This document shows, piece after piece, positions 39,098-51,290 of a stretch of 64,000 bases of DNA. Under the pieces are notes generated by a model. That model ran no database searches, was not told the DNA's origin, and worked only from the letters and a program-made list of their open reading frames with translations. Positions within the stretch are counted from its first letter, which is position 1. Every line of letters begins with the position of its first letter. Made by a program: the position numbers and the translations under genes. Location of the stretch: NCBI RefSeq assembly GCF_037893015.1, contig NC_133666.1, forward strand, positions 158,332,498 to 158,396,497. Direction: 5' to 3'. This DNA comes from Macrotis lagotis (taxonomy: Eukaryota > Chordata > Mammalia > Peramelemorphia > Peramelidae).

Positions 39098-40240
39098 TTT
39101 CCCTTTATAGACAAAAGTGTTTTTCCCCCCCCTTTTCAAATGTCTTGTATATTTCTATTTCATCTATCCTATATATATTTATCTAATTTTAAATTGTATT
39201 ATAGTTATTTTGTCTCCATTTTTATCTATTCACTATAAATCCTCAAGGCCAGGAGCAGTGACTAGCTTAGAGTACTGCACATGTTTAGTATTTCTATGTA
39301 TCTATGGTCTCATAGATATGGGTAATCCCTCCAATGGGAGGGGCAGTTCATAACACTTTTACATCTTCTTATCCTGTGTGATTTTTTGTCCACGTCCTTC
39401 CATAAATCCTCAAATCAACATGTTCCAGTCATTCCCCCAAATCTCTTGACAATATGTATCTCAGTTAAGCACATCCAATGTCCATTAAATTATTTGTTTT
39501 TCTGTCTTTTACAGTTATACATTTCTCTGATGACGACTTGTATTTTATTTCCCCTAAGTAAATTTTTATTAGTAATATGTTTCAATCTACTTATACTTAC
39601 CATCAAACCTTTCCATCTCTCTTTGAGTTTATACAATCTAAGTTTTTCTAACTCTATAGTATTTCATTACTCACAGCACTACCAGAATACTGTTATTGAA
39701 AAAATGAACCTTTTTCAAAGTGAGATTCAGGATTAATTTGATGTCTATAAAATTGTTTTTGAGAACAGTCTACATGTTCATCAACAAGATCTTTGATGAA
39801 AGTATAAGGGAACAAATATATTTCCACAAATGATATTTCATAACAGATCATATTTTTATGACCATATAAATGACAAAACAAGATCTCACTGTGCTCATTG
39901 TTTGGTGGCTTTAGAAAATATTTGATTTGGTAGAATAAGACAATCCTTTGAAGTCTCTCGTCCAATGAAGTCTCTCTCATATATATGCCAAAATTACATA
40001 CAAAATTCCTGAGAGTTTTAGTGAATGCATACAAAAGTGTTAAGTAAAAATTTGATGAACTGAATTTTCCTCATGACCTATATATCATGAATAAAGACAT
40101 AAAAGACTCATGTATGTTTTGTTTTGTTTTTAAATTTCTTTTATTATAACCTCAACCTGAAAATTGGGGGAAAATTACCTTTGCTTTTTGAAAGCACACA
40201 GTTCTCAGTTTTGAAGAAGGGGGTGGAAGGGGTTATTGTA
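39098..40240. other. No recognisable gene
   Basis: Right flank of the array. AT-rich, non-coding, no repeat I can name. Confidence 0.5.
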
Positions 40241-40244
40241 AGAA

Positions 40245-40400
40245 TGGCAGAGGTGGCGCGGTGGTTAGAGCATTGGTCCCAGAGACAGGAGGACCAAAGT
40301 TCAAATTTGACCTTGGACACTTAATAATTATGTAGTTGTGTGACCTTGGGCAAATCACTTAACCCCATTACTTTAAAGAAATAAAAATTTAACAAAAAAA
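40245..40400 (+). repeat. SINE, sense, diverged
   Basis: 'gaggtggcgcggtggttagagcattgg' through 'gttcaaatttgacc', 'gacacttaataattatgtag' to 'ccccattactttaaag'. Confidence 0.8.
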
Positions 40401-40558
40401 ATGAGAGGAAAATCTAGGATGTTTGCATAACAGAAAAGGAAAAACAAAGAAAACAAAAACAATCTAATAACTCCCAGGCCTTCATATGGATTCCTCTGTC
40501 ACTATAGCTGTTGCAAAAGCTCATTTTTTTCAGTTGTTCTAAGCTGCATGATTATTTA

Positions 40559-40575
40559 TTGCCCTCTGCTGGTGG
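40559..40575 (-). promoter_or_regulatory. CTCF-like motif
   Basis: On the minus strand CCACCAGCAGAGGGCAA matches the CTCF core pattern at nearly every position. Single-motif evidence only; it lies about 1.5 kb to the right of the proviral array. Confidence 0.4.
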
Positions 40576-40599
40576 AAAGGTTTCAGTTCCTCTCAGGAC

Positions 40600-41630
40600 A
40601 TTTCTAATAAGAGAGATTTTAGGTAATCTGCCCTGTTGGACTTTCCCTTAATTTTGTGATATGATAATCTGAAAAGAGAATTGATGGAGATCACTGACCA
40701 TGCACTTGTGTAAGGGATGGAGCAGAGTTGTTGGGAATAGAGGAGAGGAGAGGAGAGCATCAGGCTCTTCAAGTCTCGTCTCCTTCAGCTCTACTTTGAA
40801 TAATTTTGGCTTTCAGTTTTGAGAGAAAAAGGTGGAAGATGCTAACTCCACTTCAGGAAACTAAAGGAAGAGAATGGGAAGAAGATGACATGAGAGGAGC
40901 TGGCAGTCTCCATATATCCTTATTCCCAGCTTCCTACACTAGAGACTTTGGAAAATTTTCTCTTATATAAGAACCAGGACTCTCCCTTCTCTGAGATGTT
41001 ACCTCACTCCCAGTGATAGAGTTCATTCACTCTGTGTTGTCTGGTATGTATTCTCCTATGTATACTTTTTCTGATTTCTGTTTTGCTATCAACTTTGATA
41101 AATGGATTTCTTCTCTACTTCAAACAAACAACACCCTAAACCAACCAACCCCTCAAAATCCATAAAATAAAACAAACAAATAAAATAGAAAAAGAGAAGG
41201 GAGTTGATATTAGTATAGTGGGTAGCAATTAGATATCTATTTTCTTGGATTTTTTAGAATACCTACAAAACTGAGTGGTAAGAAGTTCCCTAAAATAAAC
41301 TTGTACCTTTCATGTTATAAAAGCTTCTGACACAAAGTTTGCAGGATGAGTGAACTCAAAGTTATCATCTTATCTAATCACTTTTATCTTACATTAGGGA
41401 TATAGGCTGAACTTTTGACTCCATTGACTTCTTCAGGAACTCACAGATAAGGGAACACCCTCTAGCAAGATATATCATTACTTTCTCTGCAAATTAGTCT
41501 TAGAGAATGGTGGGAAATACAGAAATAACATAATTCCTTGTTTTCAAATCCAAAGTGGGCTATAATAGGAGCATTGCAGTGTTATAGTTGAGTAATTATG
41601 TTTTCCCTTTTAAATACTTTACTTATTTTA
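40600..41630. other. No recognisable gene
   Basis: Non-coding, moderately AT-rich; nothing supportable. Confidence 0.5.
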
Positions 41631-41644
41631 AGAATAATCTGCCA

Positions 41645-41806
41645 AGGGTGGCTAGGTGGTGCAGTGGACAGAGCACCAGCCCTGGAGTCAGGAGTACCTG
41701 AGTTCAAATCCGACCTCAGACACTTACTAATTACCTAGCTGTGTGGTCTTAGGCAAGCCACTTAACCCCATTGCCTTACAAAAACCAAAAAAAAAAGAAA
41801 AAAAAA
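41645..41806 (+). repeat. SINE with 10-bp target duplication
   Basis: Full sense SINE with A-rich tail, flanked by 'agaataatct' at 41631-41640 and 41807-41816. Confidence 0.92.
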
Positions 41807-41902
41807 AGAATAATCTAATAATCTGCATACAAATGGGAAACTAAGGAGAAGCTAATCAATTTGAGAGTGACTAAAGAAATTATGGTACATTAAAGTAATG
41901 TA

Positions 41903-42355
41903 ACAATTGTTATTCAGTTATTTAATCTTATCCAATTCTTTGTGACCCTATGGACCATAGCACACCAAGTATTAGTAAAGATACTAGAGTGATTTACCCA
42001 GAGGTTAAATGACTTACCCAGGTTTACATAAGTAGTGTGTATCTGAGAACGATTTGAAATCAGGTCTTCCAGACTCTGCAATAACTAAGTGGTATAGTGG
42101 ATAGAGTATTAGTTTGGAGTTAGGAAGATGAGTTCAAATCCAGGTTCAAACACTTACCAGCTGTGGAATCTAGGTAGGTCACTTCATCTGTTTTCCTCAT
42201 TTTCCTCATCTGTAATTGAGCTCAGGAATGATATAACAAACCACTCCAGTATCTTTGCCTAGAAAATTACCCAAATGGGGTCATGAAGAGTTGAACACAA
42301 CTGAAACCACCGAATAACAATTTCCTGACTCCACTGAACCACCTAGCTACCCCTC
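41903..42355 (-). repeat. MAR1-like SINE, antisense, interrupted by a sense MAR1-like copy
   Basis: Antisense MAR1 body at 41903-42075 ('ttctttgtgaccctatgg', 'gaggttaaatgacttaccca', 'gatttgaaatcaggtcttcc') and its head at about 42322-42355 ('cctgactccactgaaccacc'). Between them is a sense copy, 42078-42320 ('gatagagtattagtttggag', 'aaccactccagtatctttgcc', 'gagttgaacacaactga'). Confidence 0.75.
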
Positions 42356-42356
42356 C

Positions 42357-42760
42357 CTGGAATAATACTGGACTATAAAAAATGATAAAAATGAAGGTTT
42401 TCAGAGAAATCTAGGGAAACTTGTATGAACTGATACAGGCTAAAGTAAGCAGAATCCAGAGAACAATTTATACCAAAAACATCAACATTATAAAAATGAA
42501 CTCTGATCAATGATCAAACATGATTCCAAAGGACTGATGATGAAAAATACTACCTTACCTTGTAACAGAACTGAAGTACTAAATATTTGGATTGAAATAT
42601 ACATTTTTTTCTCTGTGATATTGCCAATATGAGAATTTATTATATTTAACATGGATATTTGTTATGAGGATTTCATTATTCTTTTGTTTTTCTTTCTAGT
42701 AGTATGGAAGGTGAGAAGAAGATAATCTAAATATGTGATCATTGGAAAAAATTAATATAA
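42357..42760 (+). repeat. L1 3' end fragment
   Basis: 'gaaacttgtatgaactgatacaggctaaagtaagcag', 'gaacaatttatacc' and the T-rich 3' UTR follow the L1 tail seen at 12.0-12.37 kb. Confidence 0.65.
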
Positions 42761-43480
42761 AATTTAAAAAATTGCCTTACTGAATAGGACCATTCATTCA
42801 AAATATATTTTATAAATGTCTACTCTGTAAAAAGCACTGTGAGAGACACATACAAACATCTAGGTCAGAACTATAGAAAAGGAGCTGCAGATTTACCCAG
42901 ACTACTTTCATTCTTGGTATTTTCTCACTTTCATACTCTTTAACTTATACTTTCACCAAAGATTTCCTCAGGAAATGTCAAATCTAGCTGACATCTAGAG
43001 CTATGCCCCCCAAGATGTAAAGCATTCTTAGCTTTTATTATACATGCATTCAAACTAATCACATAACACATTTTATCTTACCTGACCAAAACTGCAAAGG
43101 ACTTGCCCCTGAACTGGAAAATCGCCAAGACATTGCGTCTTTCTTCTCTGGTGGTGTCTCCCAGGAACCCACTCAGTATTTCAAACTTATCCTAGATTTA
43201 AGGTACTCTTGTAAAGGGACAGAACTCAGTGATACTACATTTGAGAAACCCTTCCTTCCAATGAACTATTCAAATTTCAGTTAAGGTATAGTTGCATGTA
43301 CGATTTATTTATTTGTAATTTAAAAACAAATGGCATATGAAGTCTGAAGATTGGAAGTTCAAATTGGAAGTTCAGGAAAGAAGGTGGCCATTGACAAGAG
43401 CATCAAAGGATGGTTAAGAAAAATTTCAGGCATGGGGGGGACTAGTCAATGAAAAGGCATAGAATTAGCAGATGTATTGC
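42761..43480. other. No recognisable gene
   Basis: Non-coding. L1-like A/T-rich sequence at the left edge, otherwise nothing I can name. Confidence 0.4.
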
Positions 43481-43481
43481 A

Positions 43482-43722
43482 TGTAAGGCAGGTAGGTGGT
43501 ACAAGGGATGGAGCACTGAATTTGGAATCAGGAAAACTTCTTGATGAGTTAAAATCTGGCCTCTGACACTTGTTCGCTTTGTGACCCTGGGCAAGTCACT
43601 TAACCCTGTTTGCCTCAGTTCCTCATCTGTAAAATAAGTTGGAGAAGAAAATATATCTTTGCCAAGAAAATCCCAAATGGGTCACAAAGAGTCAGATATT
43701 ACTGAAAAACAACTTAAAAATC
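43482..43722 (+). repeat. MAR1-like SINE, sense
   Basis: 'ggtaggtggtacaagggatggagc', 'ctttgtgaccctgggcaagtcacttaaccc', 'cctcatctgtaaaataag' and 'gtcacaaagagtcagatattactga'. Confidence 0.8.
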
Positions 43723-43786
43723 AAGTGCTGAATATAAAAAACAACAAGGTTGGTGTACCTGAATCATAGAATTTAAAGAGGAATAA

Positions 43787-43910
43787 CAGGGAGATCAACC
43801 AGAAACTTTTTGTAATATTCAGTTACAAGTTATAAGTCACTAGAATGAAGACTTAACATGCCAAATCAATTACAGGTCTTATATAATTACTGGACTGAAC
43901 CATTACATAA
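43787..43910 (+). repeat. Source of two short local duplications
   Basis: Its left part ('cagggagatcaaccagaaac...attcagttacaagtt') recurs at about 44065-44110. Its right part (from 'gaagacttaacatgccaaatc' to 'cattacataa') recurs at 45772-45839, both in the same orientation. Confidence 0.8.
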
Positions 43911-44169
43911 AGTAGGAACAGATTAGATTTTGAAGGATTTTATAATTGATCTTGGAGTTAATTGTGAGTCACTAGATTTTATTGAGTAGAAGGGTAAGTA
44001 ACATGTCAGATCCATACTTTAGGAAGTTTAGGACATGATGGATTGGAGTGGAGAGAGGTTTGAGACAGGGAGACCAACCAGAAACTTTTTGTAATATTCA
44101 GGTACAAGTTAAAAAGAACTTTCACAAGGGTGTAGCTATGTAAATGGAGAGGAGAAAGCTATAAAAGAT

Positions 44170-44480
44170 GTTGAGAAGGTAAAAATGAAAAGATTTACTC
44201 ATGAATTGGTTATGTGAGTTTAGTGTGAGTGAAGAGTCAAAGATGATGCTGAGGTTTTGAGCCTGGGTCATTAGGATAGTGGTAGCCTTGAGAGTAATGT
44301 TTGGAATGGGAGAATTTAGGGGAAAATAATAATATATTCTGTTTGGGGCATGTAGAGTTTAAGATGCATTTGGGAAGTCCAGTTTGAGATGCCCAATAGG
44401 ACATTGGAGAGAGTTCAGGGCTATATAAATAACTTTGATAATCATATTCAAAGCAGCAATTGGTCAAAAGTTAACAAGAA
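44170..44480 (-). repeat. Old interspersed repeat, same family as 2.09-2.56 kb
   Basis: In reverse complement it contains 'tattgggcatctcaaactgga', 'ccaggctcaaaacctcagcatcatctttgactc' and similar phrases. Family not named. Confidence 0.6.
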
Positions 44481-44559
44481 TTTAAGTTTCCTATTTGTCA
44501 AGAACTCTGCTAAGCACTTAAGTTATAAACAAAAGCAAGAAAATTTGACTTTCATTTTT

Positions 44560-44850
44560 GAAGAAGATCACAACATCGGGGAGGTGATACCATGATAAGC
44601 ACATGAATTGGATTTGAGTGAGGGGAATGTTGTGCTAAGGCACCAGACTCACTTTCTCCTCCAGAGCCATTCAGTGGCCAGATATGATTCAGGATGACTA
44701 GAGATGGTCCTGGATGTGAGACAATCAGAGTTAAGTGACTTGCCCAAAGTCACACAACTAGTAAGAGTCAAGTATCTAAGGCTGGATTTGATCTCCCATC
44801 CTCCTGACTCCAAGGTCAGTGCTTTATCCACTATGCCACCTAGCTGGTAG
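44560..44850 (-). repeat. Second SINE family, antisense
   Basis: A tRNA-like head ('tgctttatccactatgccacctagctg') on a body ('agactcactttctcctccagagcc', 'ccagatatgattcagg') that is shared with 49905-50160 and differs from the common SINE. Confidence 0.7.
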
Positions 44851-44857
44851 AAAATGA

Positions 44858-45650
44858 AATTGAACAAGTTAGAAATGAATTTCCTAAGAAAAAACCACCA
44901 GGACTAGATCATTTACAAGAGAATTCTACCAAACAAGAAACAATTTCAAAACCATATTAACTATTTGGAAAAATAGGCAAGGAGTCCTACCAAATTCCTT
45001 TTACAACTCGTATATGGCATTGATACCTTAAACCAGGAAGAGCAAAAACAGAGAAAGGAAACTGTAGACCATTTTCCCTAGTGAAAACTATGTCAACATT
45101 TTTACTAGCAAGGAGATTACAGAGATATATCACAAAAATCATACTCTATGACCAGGTAGGATTAATACCAGGAATGTAGGGCTGGTTCAATATTAGAAAA
45201 ACTATCAGTTTGATTAACCATATCAATAACTAAACTGACAAAAACAATCTAATCATCTTAATAGGGGCAAAAATGCTTTTGACAACATATAAGCCATTCC
45301 TATTAAAAACAATGGCAGGGTAGGCTAGGTGGCACAGTGGATAGAGCACTGGCCCTGGAGTCAGGAGCACCTGAGTTCAAATCTTGCCTCAGACACTTAA
45401 TAATTACCTAGCTGTGTGGCCTTGGGCAAGCCACTTAACCCCATTGCCTTGCAAAAAAACCTTAAAAAAATGGCAAATATTGTAACAAATGAAGTTTTCA
45501 TTAATTGAAAAGTAGTACCTATCTAAAATTACCAACAAGCATTATCTGAAATGGGAATAAGCTCAAAGTCTTCCCAAATAAAATTGGGGTGAAGAAAATA
45601 TGTCAATTATCGACACTCAATATCTTACTAAAAATGTTAGCTATAATAAT
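44858..45650 (+). repeat. L1 ORF2 reverse-transcriptase fragment, split by a SINE
   Basis: Sense L1: 'accaggactagatc...gaattctaccaaac', 'aaaggaaactgtagacc', 'accaggtaggattaataccaggaatg', 'ggctggttcaatattag'. It resumes at 45470 with 'attatctgaaatgggaataagctc'. Many stops. Confidence 0.8.
45317..45470 (+). repeat. SINE, sense, in L1
   Basis: Full SINE ('taggtggcacagtggatagagc' to 'ttgccttgcaaaaaaacc') interrupting the L1 fragment; short flanking repeat around 'aatggca'. Confidence 0.9.
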
Positions 45651-46640
45651 GTCATCTGAACCTCTCACTTGCCTTTAACCTATGGGTGACTGGAGTTGAA
45701 ACAGGGCAGGCTAGAGACAGGTATGACAGGACTTAAACAGACAACCAAAAGGTGGAAGTCTTCCCTCCTAAGAATAAAGACTTAACATGCCAAATCAATT
45801 ACAGGTCTTATGTAATTACTGGACTGAATCATTACATAATCATTTTTAAGTCTTGAATTACTGTGGAAACAGTATTGCCTCAAGTCTTGGAGTCATGATT
45901 ACTCTGTGGTGTATGGAACTAGAGTTCTGTGATGGGAAGAGGAGTACAAACAGTAATTGTGAACATGTCAGAGATAAAAATGGATTTGGGTTAATCCCTC
46001 AGTGGATGCCTAAGGGAGAATCATTTCCACAGTTCAAAGGATTATAATTATGTGAAACTCAGGGCACAGCCAGCTTTCTGGGTCTTAGTTCATTTCTCTT
46101 TTTGGCCAAAGCAAGGGAATTTGAAAGAACTTCTACCTTTATGGCCAATAAAGAAGAGACAGGTCTATGCTATGGGGCTTTAGTTCCTTGAGAAGAACTA
46201 CTGGGGAAGTGTATCTCAGGTAATTTATTGCTAAAAGTGAGGGGGTAGTAAGAATGTTAGAGTAAGAAAATGTCATCACATGCTTGAATCAGAGTCCTAG
46301 TATATAATAAAAGGAGTATATAATAACAGAATGTCAGTTGCTTTTGTGTCTATATAATCAGGACCTGGGTTTTCTTCAGATGATTCTGTTTTTATACATG
46401 TAAGAAAGTTAGCTTTGCTTCTTTGGTTCCAAATTCAGAGGTTCTGACTTGATCTAATATAATTTTATTCTCTGGTTTTGAAACCAGAGTATTTTAGTTT
46501 ATCAATCTTTTGTTTTTTTCTATCCTTACCTAAGTCCTGTATTTGATAAAATGTTTGCTAGAATTCTCTTATAAATGTCTAGTTCTACTGGGTTTTTTTT
46601 CTTAAGGAAGTTCACTAATGGTCTGCTCTACTGCCTTTAA
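45651..46640. other. No recognisable gene
   Basis: Holds the second copy of the 43.84-43.91 kb segment at 45772-45839. Otherwise non-coding with no named repeat. Confidence 0.5.
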
Positions 46641-46653
46641 AATTATCAGAAAA

Positions 46654-46818
46654 GGGGCAACTAGGTGGTGCAGTGGATAGAGCACCAGCCCTAGAGTCAG
46701 GAGGACCTGAGTTCAAATCCAACCTCAGACACCTAATACTTAGCTGTGTGACCTTGGGCAAATCACTTAATACCATTACCTTGTAAAAATCAAAAAAGTA
46801 GAAATAGATAAATAAAAC
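46654..46818 (+). repeat. SINE with 14-bp target duplication
   Basis: 'ggggcaactaggtggtgcagtgg' to 'ttaccttgtaaaaatcaaaaaag', flanked by 'aaaattatcagaaa' at 46639-46652 and 46819-46832. Carries a deletion in the 'aataattacc' block. Confidence 0.9.
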
Positions 46819-46951
46819 AAAATTATCAGAAAGATACTTGAAAATGGGAAAATATTTTCACTTTTTGTACCATTATCAATACAATTTATATGTAAAATCC
46901 AATTAATTCTTAATTAATAAAACCTTAGAACTTATTAACTAAACATATCCA

Positions 46952-47125
46952 GGGTGGCTAGGTGGCTCAGTGGATACAGCACTGGTCCTGGAGTCAGGAG
47001 TACCTGAGTTCAAATCCCGCCTCAGACAATTAATAATCACCCAGCTGTGTGGTCCTGGGCAAGCCACTTAACCCCATTTGCCTTGCAAAAACCTAAAAAT
47101 AAAAAACAAAACAATAACAAAAAAT
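46952..47125 (+). repeat. SINE, sense
   Basis: Full SINE with A-rich tail; 'atatcca' on both sides may be the remains of its target duplication. Confidence 0.88.
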
Positions 47126-48261
47126 ATCCAAAGTCTGAATTTCTATGACAAATTCAGAAAGCAATCATATACATACATGCACACACACACACACATATTG
47201 TTCTTAGAGAAAATAATCTAATCCTATTATTTTTCTCAAAATTTACAATTTCAATCAATTAAAAAACTTTTATATTATAACTTTATCTTATTATCTTATC
47301 CAATCATTTCCCTCTTTGGAGGATATCATCCCTATTTTATAATTTGACCATAAATATAGATTAAAATTATAAAATGTTCAAACTTTAATCCTATTATATA
47401 AATTCAGAGATGTTTCAGTATCAATCTATTATTTAATAGATTTAGTACTGTTCTTAAAACACTTCTTGATTATAGAAATTTTATTATATAGTTATATAAC
47501 AGGGAAAAACTCAATTAGTTTTGTTTGATTTTAGGCATGACATCTGATAGTCAATTATGTAGTCACAGAATTTTGAAGGCAAGGTTTAGGATCAACTGAA
47601 TGGGGAATTTTCCATACAGAAAATAACACTTTGAGGATAGAGTCAGGAGGGTTACCCAGTTTATATTCTAGGTCTTCCCTAGGCACAGAAATCCACTTTA
47701 GGAGTTCTCAAACTACTGCATATGTATTTTTTTATTATTGTTTTTGTGATAGTTCATCCCAGTAGTCTAAACTAAAGCATATCATAATACAGGAAATTTT
47801 ACTTTAAAAACAGCAAAATTTCACTAATTATAATTAGGGATTAAATATCTTTCCTAATGTTTCTCTAACAGTTAATCCTCTAGGAATTGTAACATCAATA
47901 AGTTATACTTATGTGATAATACTGAGGAAATAAGTATAATGCTTCACATGTAAAATTTAAAGCACACAAATATGAAGCTCTATATACTGTGATTTATGCA
48001 GCAGTTGTATCATCTTAAAATCCACGTAAATTGAATTTTTGTAATTCAAACAATATTTTCTAATTGATTTAAACAACAATTTTAACTGTTTATGATTCAT
48101 CTTCAATTGGTAGTAGTTCTCAATTTTTTAATCTTAGGTTTCTTCCCCTCTTGTTCTCTTCTAGTTTCTCTATTAAATGGTAAACAAATCAGTCTGCAAT
48201 CATTGAAATACACTAAAAGAATTTCCCATTTAAAGGAATCCTTCAATTAATTCAATAGAAT
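47126..48261. other. No recognisable gene
   Basis: Very AT-rich, with a short (CA)n at about 47179-47194. No feature I can support. Confidence 0.5.
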
Positions 48262-48420
48262 GGAAGCTCCTCAGTGCCTGGGATTATTTTTGTTTGTTTG
48301 CATGGTGCAGTGGTTAGAGTGCTGGCGCTGAAGTCAGGAAGACCTGAATTCAAGTGTGACCTCAGACACTTACTAGCTGTGTGATCCTGAACAGGGTACT
48401 TACCCACTCTGTGCCTCAGG
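48262..48420 (+). repeat. L2-like tail followed by 5'-truncated SINE
   Basis: 'gaatggaagctcctcagtgcctgggatt' is L2-like. From about 48298 'gcatggtgcagtggttagag' to 'tctgtgcctcag' is an old SINE. Confidence 0.55.
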
Positions 48421-49030
48421 GGCTTGATGGCCTCTGTTTTTTTCCTTTTGGTTTTAAGTCAATAATCCTATTTTTTTTAATGTGTGTGGAGAGTACTATC
48501 TCTCATATGGAACATAAGATTGTTGCTGTGTGGCTTAAAGGGAGGCTGAATAGATACCTCTTTTTTTCCCTTTGGTACTCTCCCCCTCTCCCCCCAAGAC
48601 TTTTATTTCCTGACAGGAGAGAATTTGAGGTTGGGGTCAGAAGCTTGGCCACTATTCTTCTCAGAGAGTTAGTAGAGGGCTGAATTATATCTGTGTGCTT
48701 TCTGCCAAACTGAAAAAGGCTAAACTGAAAGAGAAAGATCTCACCCAAGGGTAAATTTCCCAAGTCAGGAATAGGGAAGTGATGCTTGATTTCTTCCCAG
48801 AGTTTAAAATGATTGACAAACTTACAGAAAGGAATACTGTCATTGACAAGGAAGGGCAATAAGAATCTTGGTCCACCAGGACAAAAAAAAATCAACACCT
48901 AGAACATAAAAGATTAAAAGGGTTTTGCTTTTGTAATTAAAGGAACATACGCCATCTACAGGAGTAGAAGATTGGTATAGTAATTGTACCCTGAAGGTGT
49001 TTTATCTTTATGATGCATTCCTGAAAAAAA
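48421..49030. other. No recognisable gene
   Basis: Non-coding; overlapping short frames on both strands without domains. Confidence 0.45.
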
Positions 49031-49044
49031 AAAATACTTGTCCT

Positions 49045-49197
49045 TCATCTTTATTATTTTTGCAAGACAGTGGGAGTTAATTCACTTGCCCAAGGTCACA
49101 CAGCTAGGTAATTATTAAGTGTCTGAGGTCAGATTTAAACTCAGGTCCTCCTGACTCCAGATCAGTGCTCTATCTACACTGCACCACCTAGCTGTCC
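49045..49197 (-). repeat. SINE, antisense
   Basis: Full antisense SINE; 'tgtccttcat' on both sides is a likely target duplication. Confidence 0.88.
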
Positions 49198-49287
49198 CTG
49201 TCCTTCATTCTTTAGATTTATTTGAGTTTTACAATTCCCCCCCCCATTCTTGCTCCCCCCCCCACAGAAGGCATTCTGTTAGTCTTT

Positions 49288-49336
49288 TTTTTTTTTAACA
49301 AGGCAATGAGGTTAAAAGTGGCTTGCCCAAGGTCAT
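49288..49336 (-). repeat. Strongly 5'-truncated SINE with target duplication
   Basis: Only the A-tail complement and about 35 bp of the 3' end ('aacaaggcaatgaggttaaaagtggcttgcccaagg') remain, yet 'ctgttagtcttt' flanks it at 49276-49287 and 49337-49348. Truncation therefore happened at insertion. Confidence 0.85.
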
Positions 49337-49348
49337 CTGTTAGTCTTT

Positions 49349-49670
49349 AAATTGTTTCCATGGTATACATTGATGTCAGTTGAATGTGATGAGAGAGAAA
49401 TCATATCCTTAAGGAAGAAAAATAAAGTATTAGAGATAACAAAATTACATAATAAGATTTTTTTTCTAAATTGTTGTACTGGTGGAATGAGCAATTCCAT
49501 CAAGATTGATCATCACCTCCATGTTGCAGCTCATCTCGCTCAGCATCAGTTCATGCAAACCCTTCCAGTCCCTGAATTTCCATCCCTCCTGGTTTTTAAT
49601 AGAACAATAGTGTTATGTGACATACATATACCACAGTGTGTTAAGCCATTCCCCAACTGAAGGCCTGTCC
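49349..49670 (-). repeat. L1 3' end fragment, antisense
   Basis: Reverse complement reads as the L1 tail ('gggaatggcttaacacactgtgg', 'gcatgaactgatgctgagcg'). Confidence 0.7.
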
Positions 49671-49673
49671 TTC

Positions 49674-49896
49674 ATTATTTTATTTATTTATTCATTCATT
49701 CATTCATCTATTTATTTATTTGTTTGTTTATTCATTCATTCATTTATTTATTTTTAGTTTTTGCAAGGCAATGGGGTTAAGTGGCTTGCTCAAGGCCACA
49801 GGCTAGGTACTTATTAAGTGTCTGAGGCTGGATTTGAACTCAGGTACTCCTGACTCCAAGGCCAGTGCTCTATCCACTGCGCCACCTAGCCACCCA
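49674..49896 (-). repeat. SINE with (ATTT/ATTC)n tail, nested beside another SINE
   Basis: Antisense SINE whose A-tail has become a tetranucleotide repeat (49675-49755). Flanked by 'cctgtccttcatt' on both sides (about 49661-49673 and 49897-49909); the right copy is the start of the next SINE. Confidence 0.88.
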
Positions 49897-49904
49897 CCTG
49901 TCCT

Positions 49905-50160
49905 TCATTCTTGAGGAAGACCATGATATCATCAGGGATTTGGATGAGGGAAGGTGCCATTCTAAATCACCAGCCTCACTTTTTCCTCCAGAGTCACCTG
50001 GATCCAGTTACTAGATATGAATCAGGAGATATCTCTAAGTGACTTTTCCAAGATAATAAAGCTAGAAAGTGTTACATGTCATATGTCTGAGGCTGGATTT
50101 GAACTCCTGTCTTCCTGACTCCAGGACCAGTGCTCTATTCATTGTACCTTGTAGCTGCCC
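49905..50160 (-). repeat. Second SINE family, antisense
   Basis: Same body as 44560-44850: 'gaagaccatgatatcatcagg', 'cagcctcactttttcctccagagtcacc', 'ccaggaccagtgctctattc'. Confidence 0.75.
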
Positions 50161-50396
50161 TCTGGGAAAAAAGAAAAGAGATCAAATGACAGGTAACAGA
50201 GATAGAAAAGAAACAAATTGAGACAATGGATATTGATGATAATAATACTCTTAGAAAGTACTCTTGGAACATTGCTTAAGATTAACTCTGGTAAACTTTT
50301 TTTTGCACTCAAGTTCAAGCCTTTATTGACTCATATCTCAATTTTTTCTTCTATATTCATTTTGGGGGATTTTATTTTTTTTTATTTTATTTATTT

Positions 50397-51290
50397 TTCC
50401 AATGATATGTAAAGATAATTTTCAACATTTATTTTTGTAAAGTTTTCTCCCTTCCATCCTTCCTTCCTTCCCTCCCACCCTAGGATAGCCAGTAATCTGA
50501 TATAGGTTATATATATACAATTTTTACCCAGTGTTCCATATTTGTCACTCCATGAGAGAACAATCAGAACAAAAAAAGAAAACCATGAGAAGTCAAAAAT
50601 AAATTTGAGAAGTGAAAATATTAGGCTTCAATTTATATTCACATTCCATATTTCTTTCTCTGGATGTGGATAGCATTTTCCTTTGCAGGTCTTTTAGAAT
50701 TGTCTTTGATCACTCTATTAATGAGAACAACTAAGTCTATCATAGTCGATCATTGCCCAATGTTGCCAACATTCATTTTTTTATAAGAATTTGAATTCCA
50801 AATTTTTCTCTATTCTTTCCCTTTCCCCCCTCCCAAGAGAGTAAGTGATCTGAGATAGATTATACATATGCAATCATTTTTATAAATAGTATTTTATTTT
50901 TCCAGTTACATGTAAAGATAGTTTTAAACATTTATTTTTTATAATATTTTGAGTTTCAAATTTTTTCTCCCTGTTCTCCCCAAGGCAGTAAGCAATCTGA
51001 TACAGGTTATACATATACAACAATGTAAGCATATTTCTACATTAGTTATACTGTGAAAGAAGAAACAGAACAAAAGGGAAAAATGTTCAATCAAATTAAA
51101 CATATTTCCATACCTAATGAACTTTTTATAGCCACATCTATATCTAAAGTTCCATGTCTATAGATTCATAGTTATTACCATTTGGGATGGGAGAGAGAGA
51201 GAGTAGATTCAGCTTTCCTTTCTTCCAACAGATGCTAAAATGTTCGAGTAAAAGTGTCAGAGGGTTCTTATCTGAATACCACATTTTTTT
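50397..51290 (-). repeat. Two L1 3' UTR copies in series, antisense
   Basis: 50397-50760 and 50880-51240 both begin with the complement of the L1 3' terminus ('tatgtaaagataattttcaacatttatttttg'; 'ttacatgtaaagatagttttaaacattta') and repeat 'tctgatataggttatatatatacaa'-type phrases. Confidence 0.8.
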
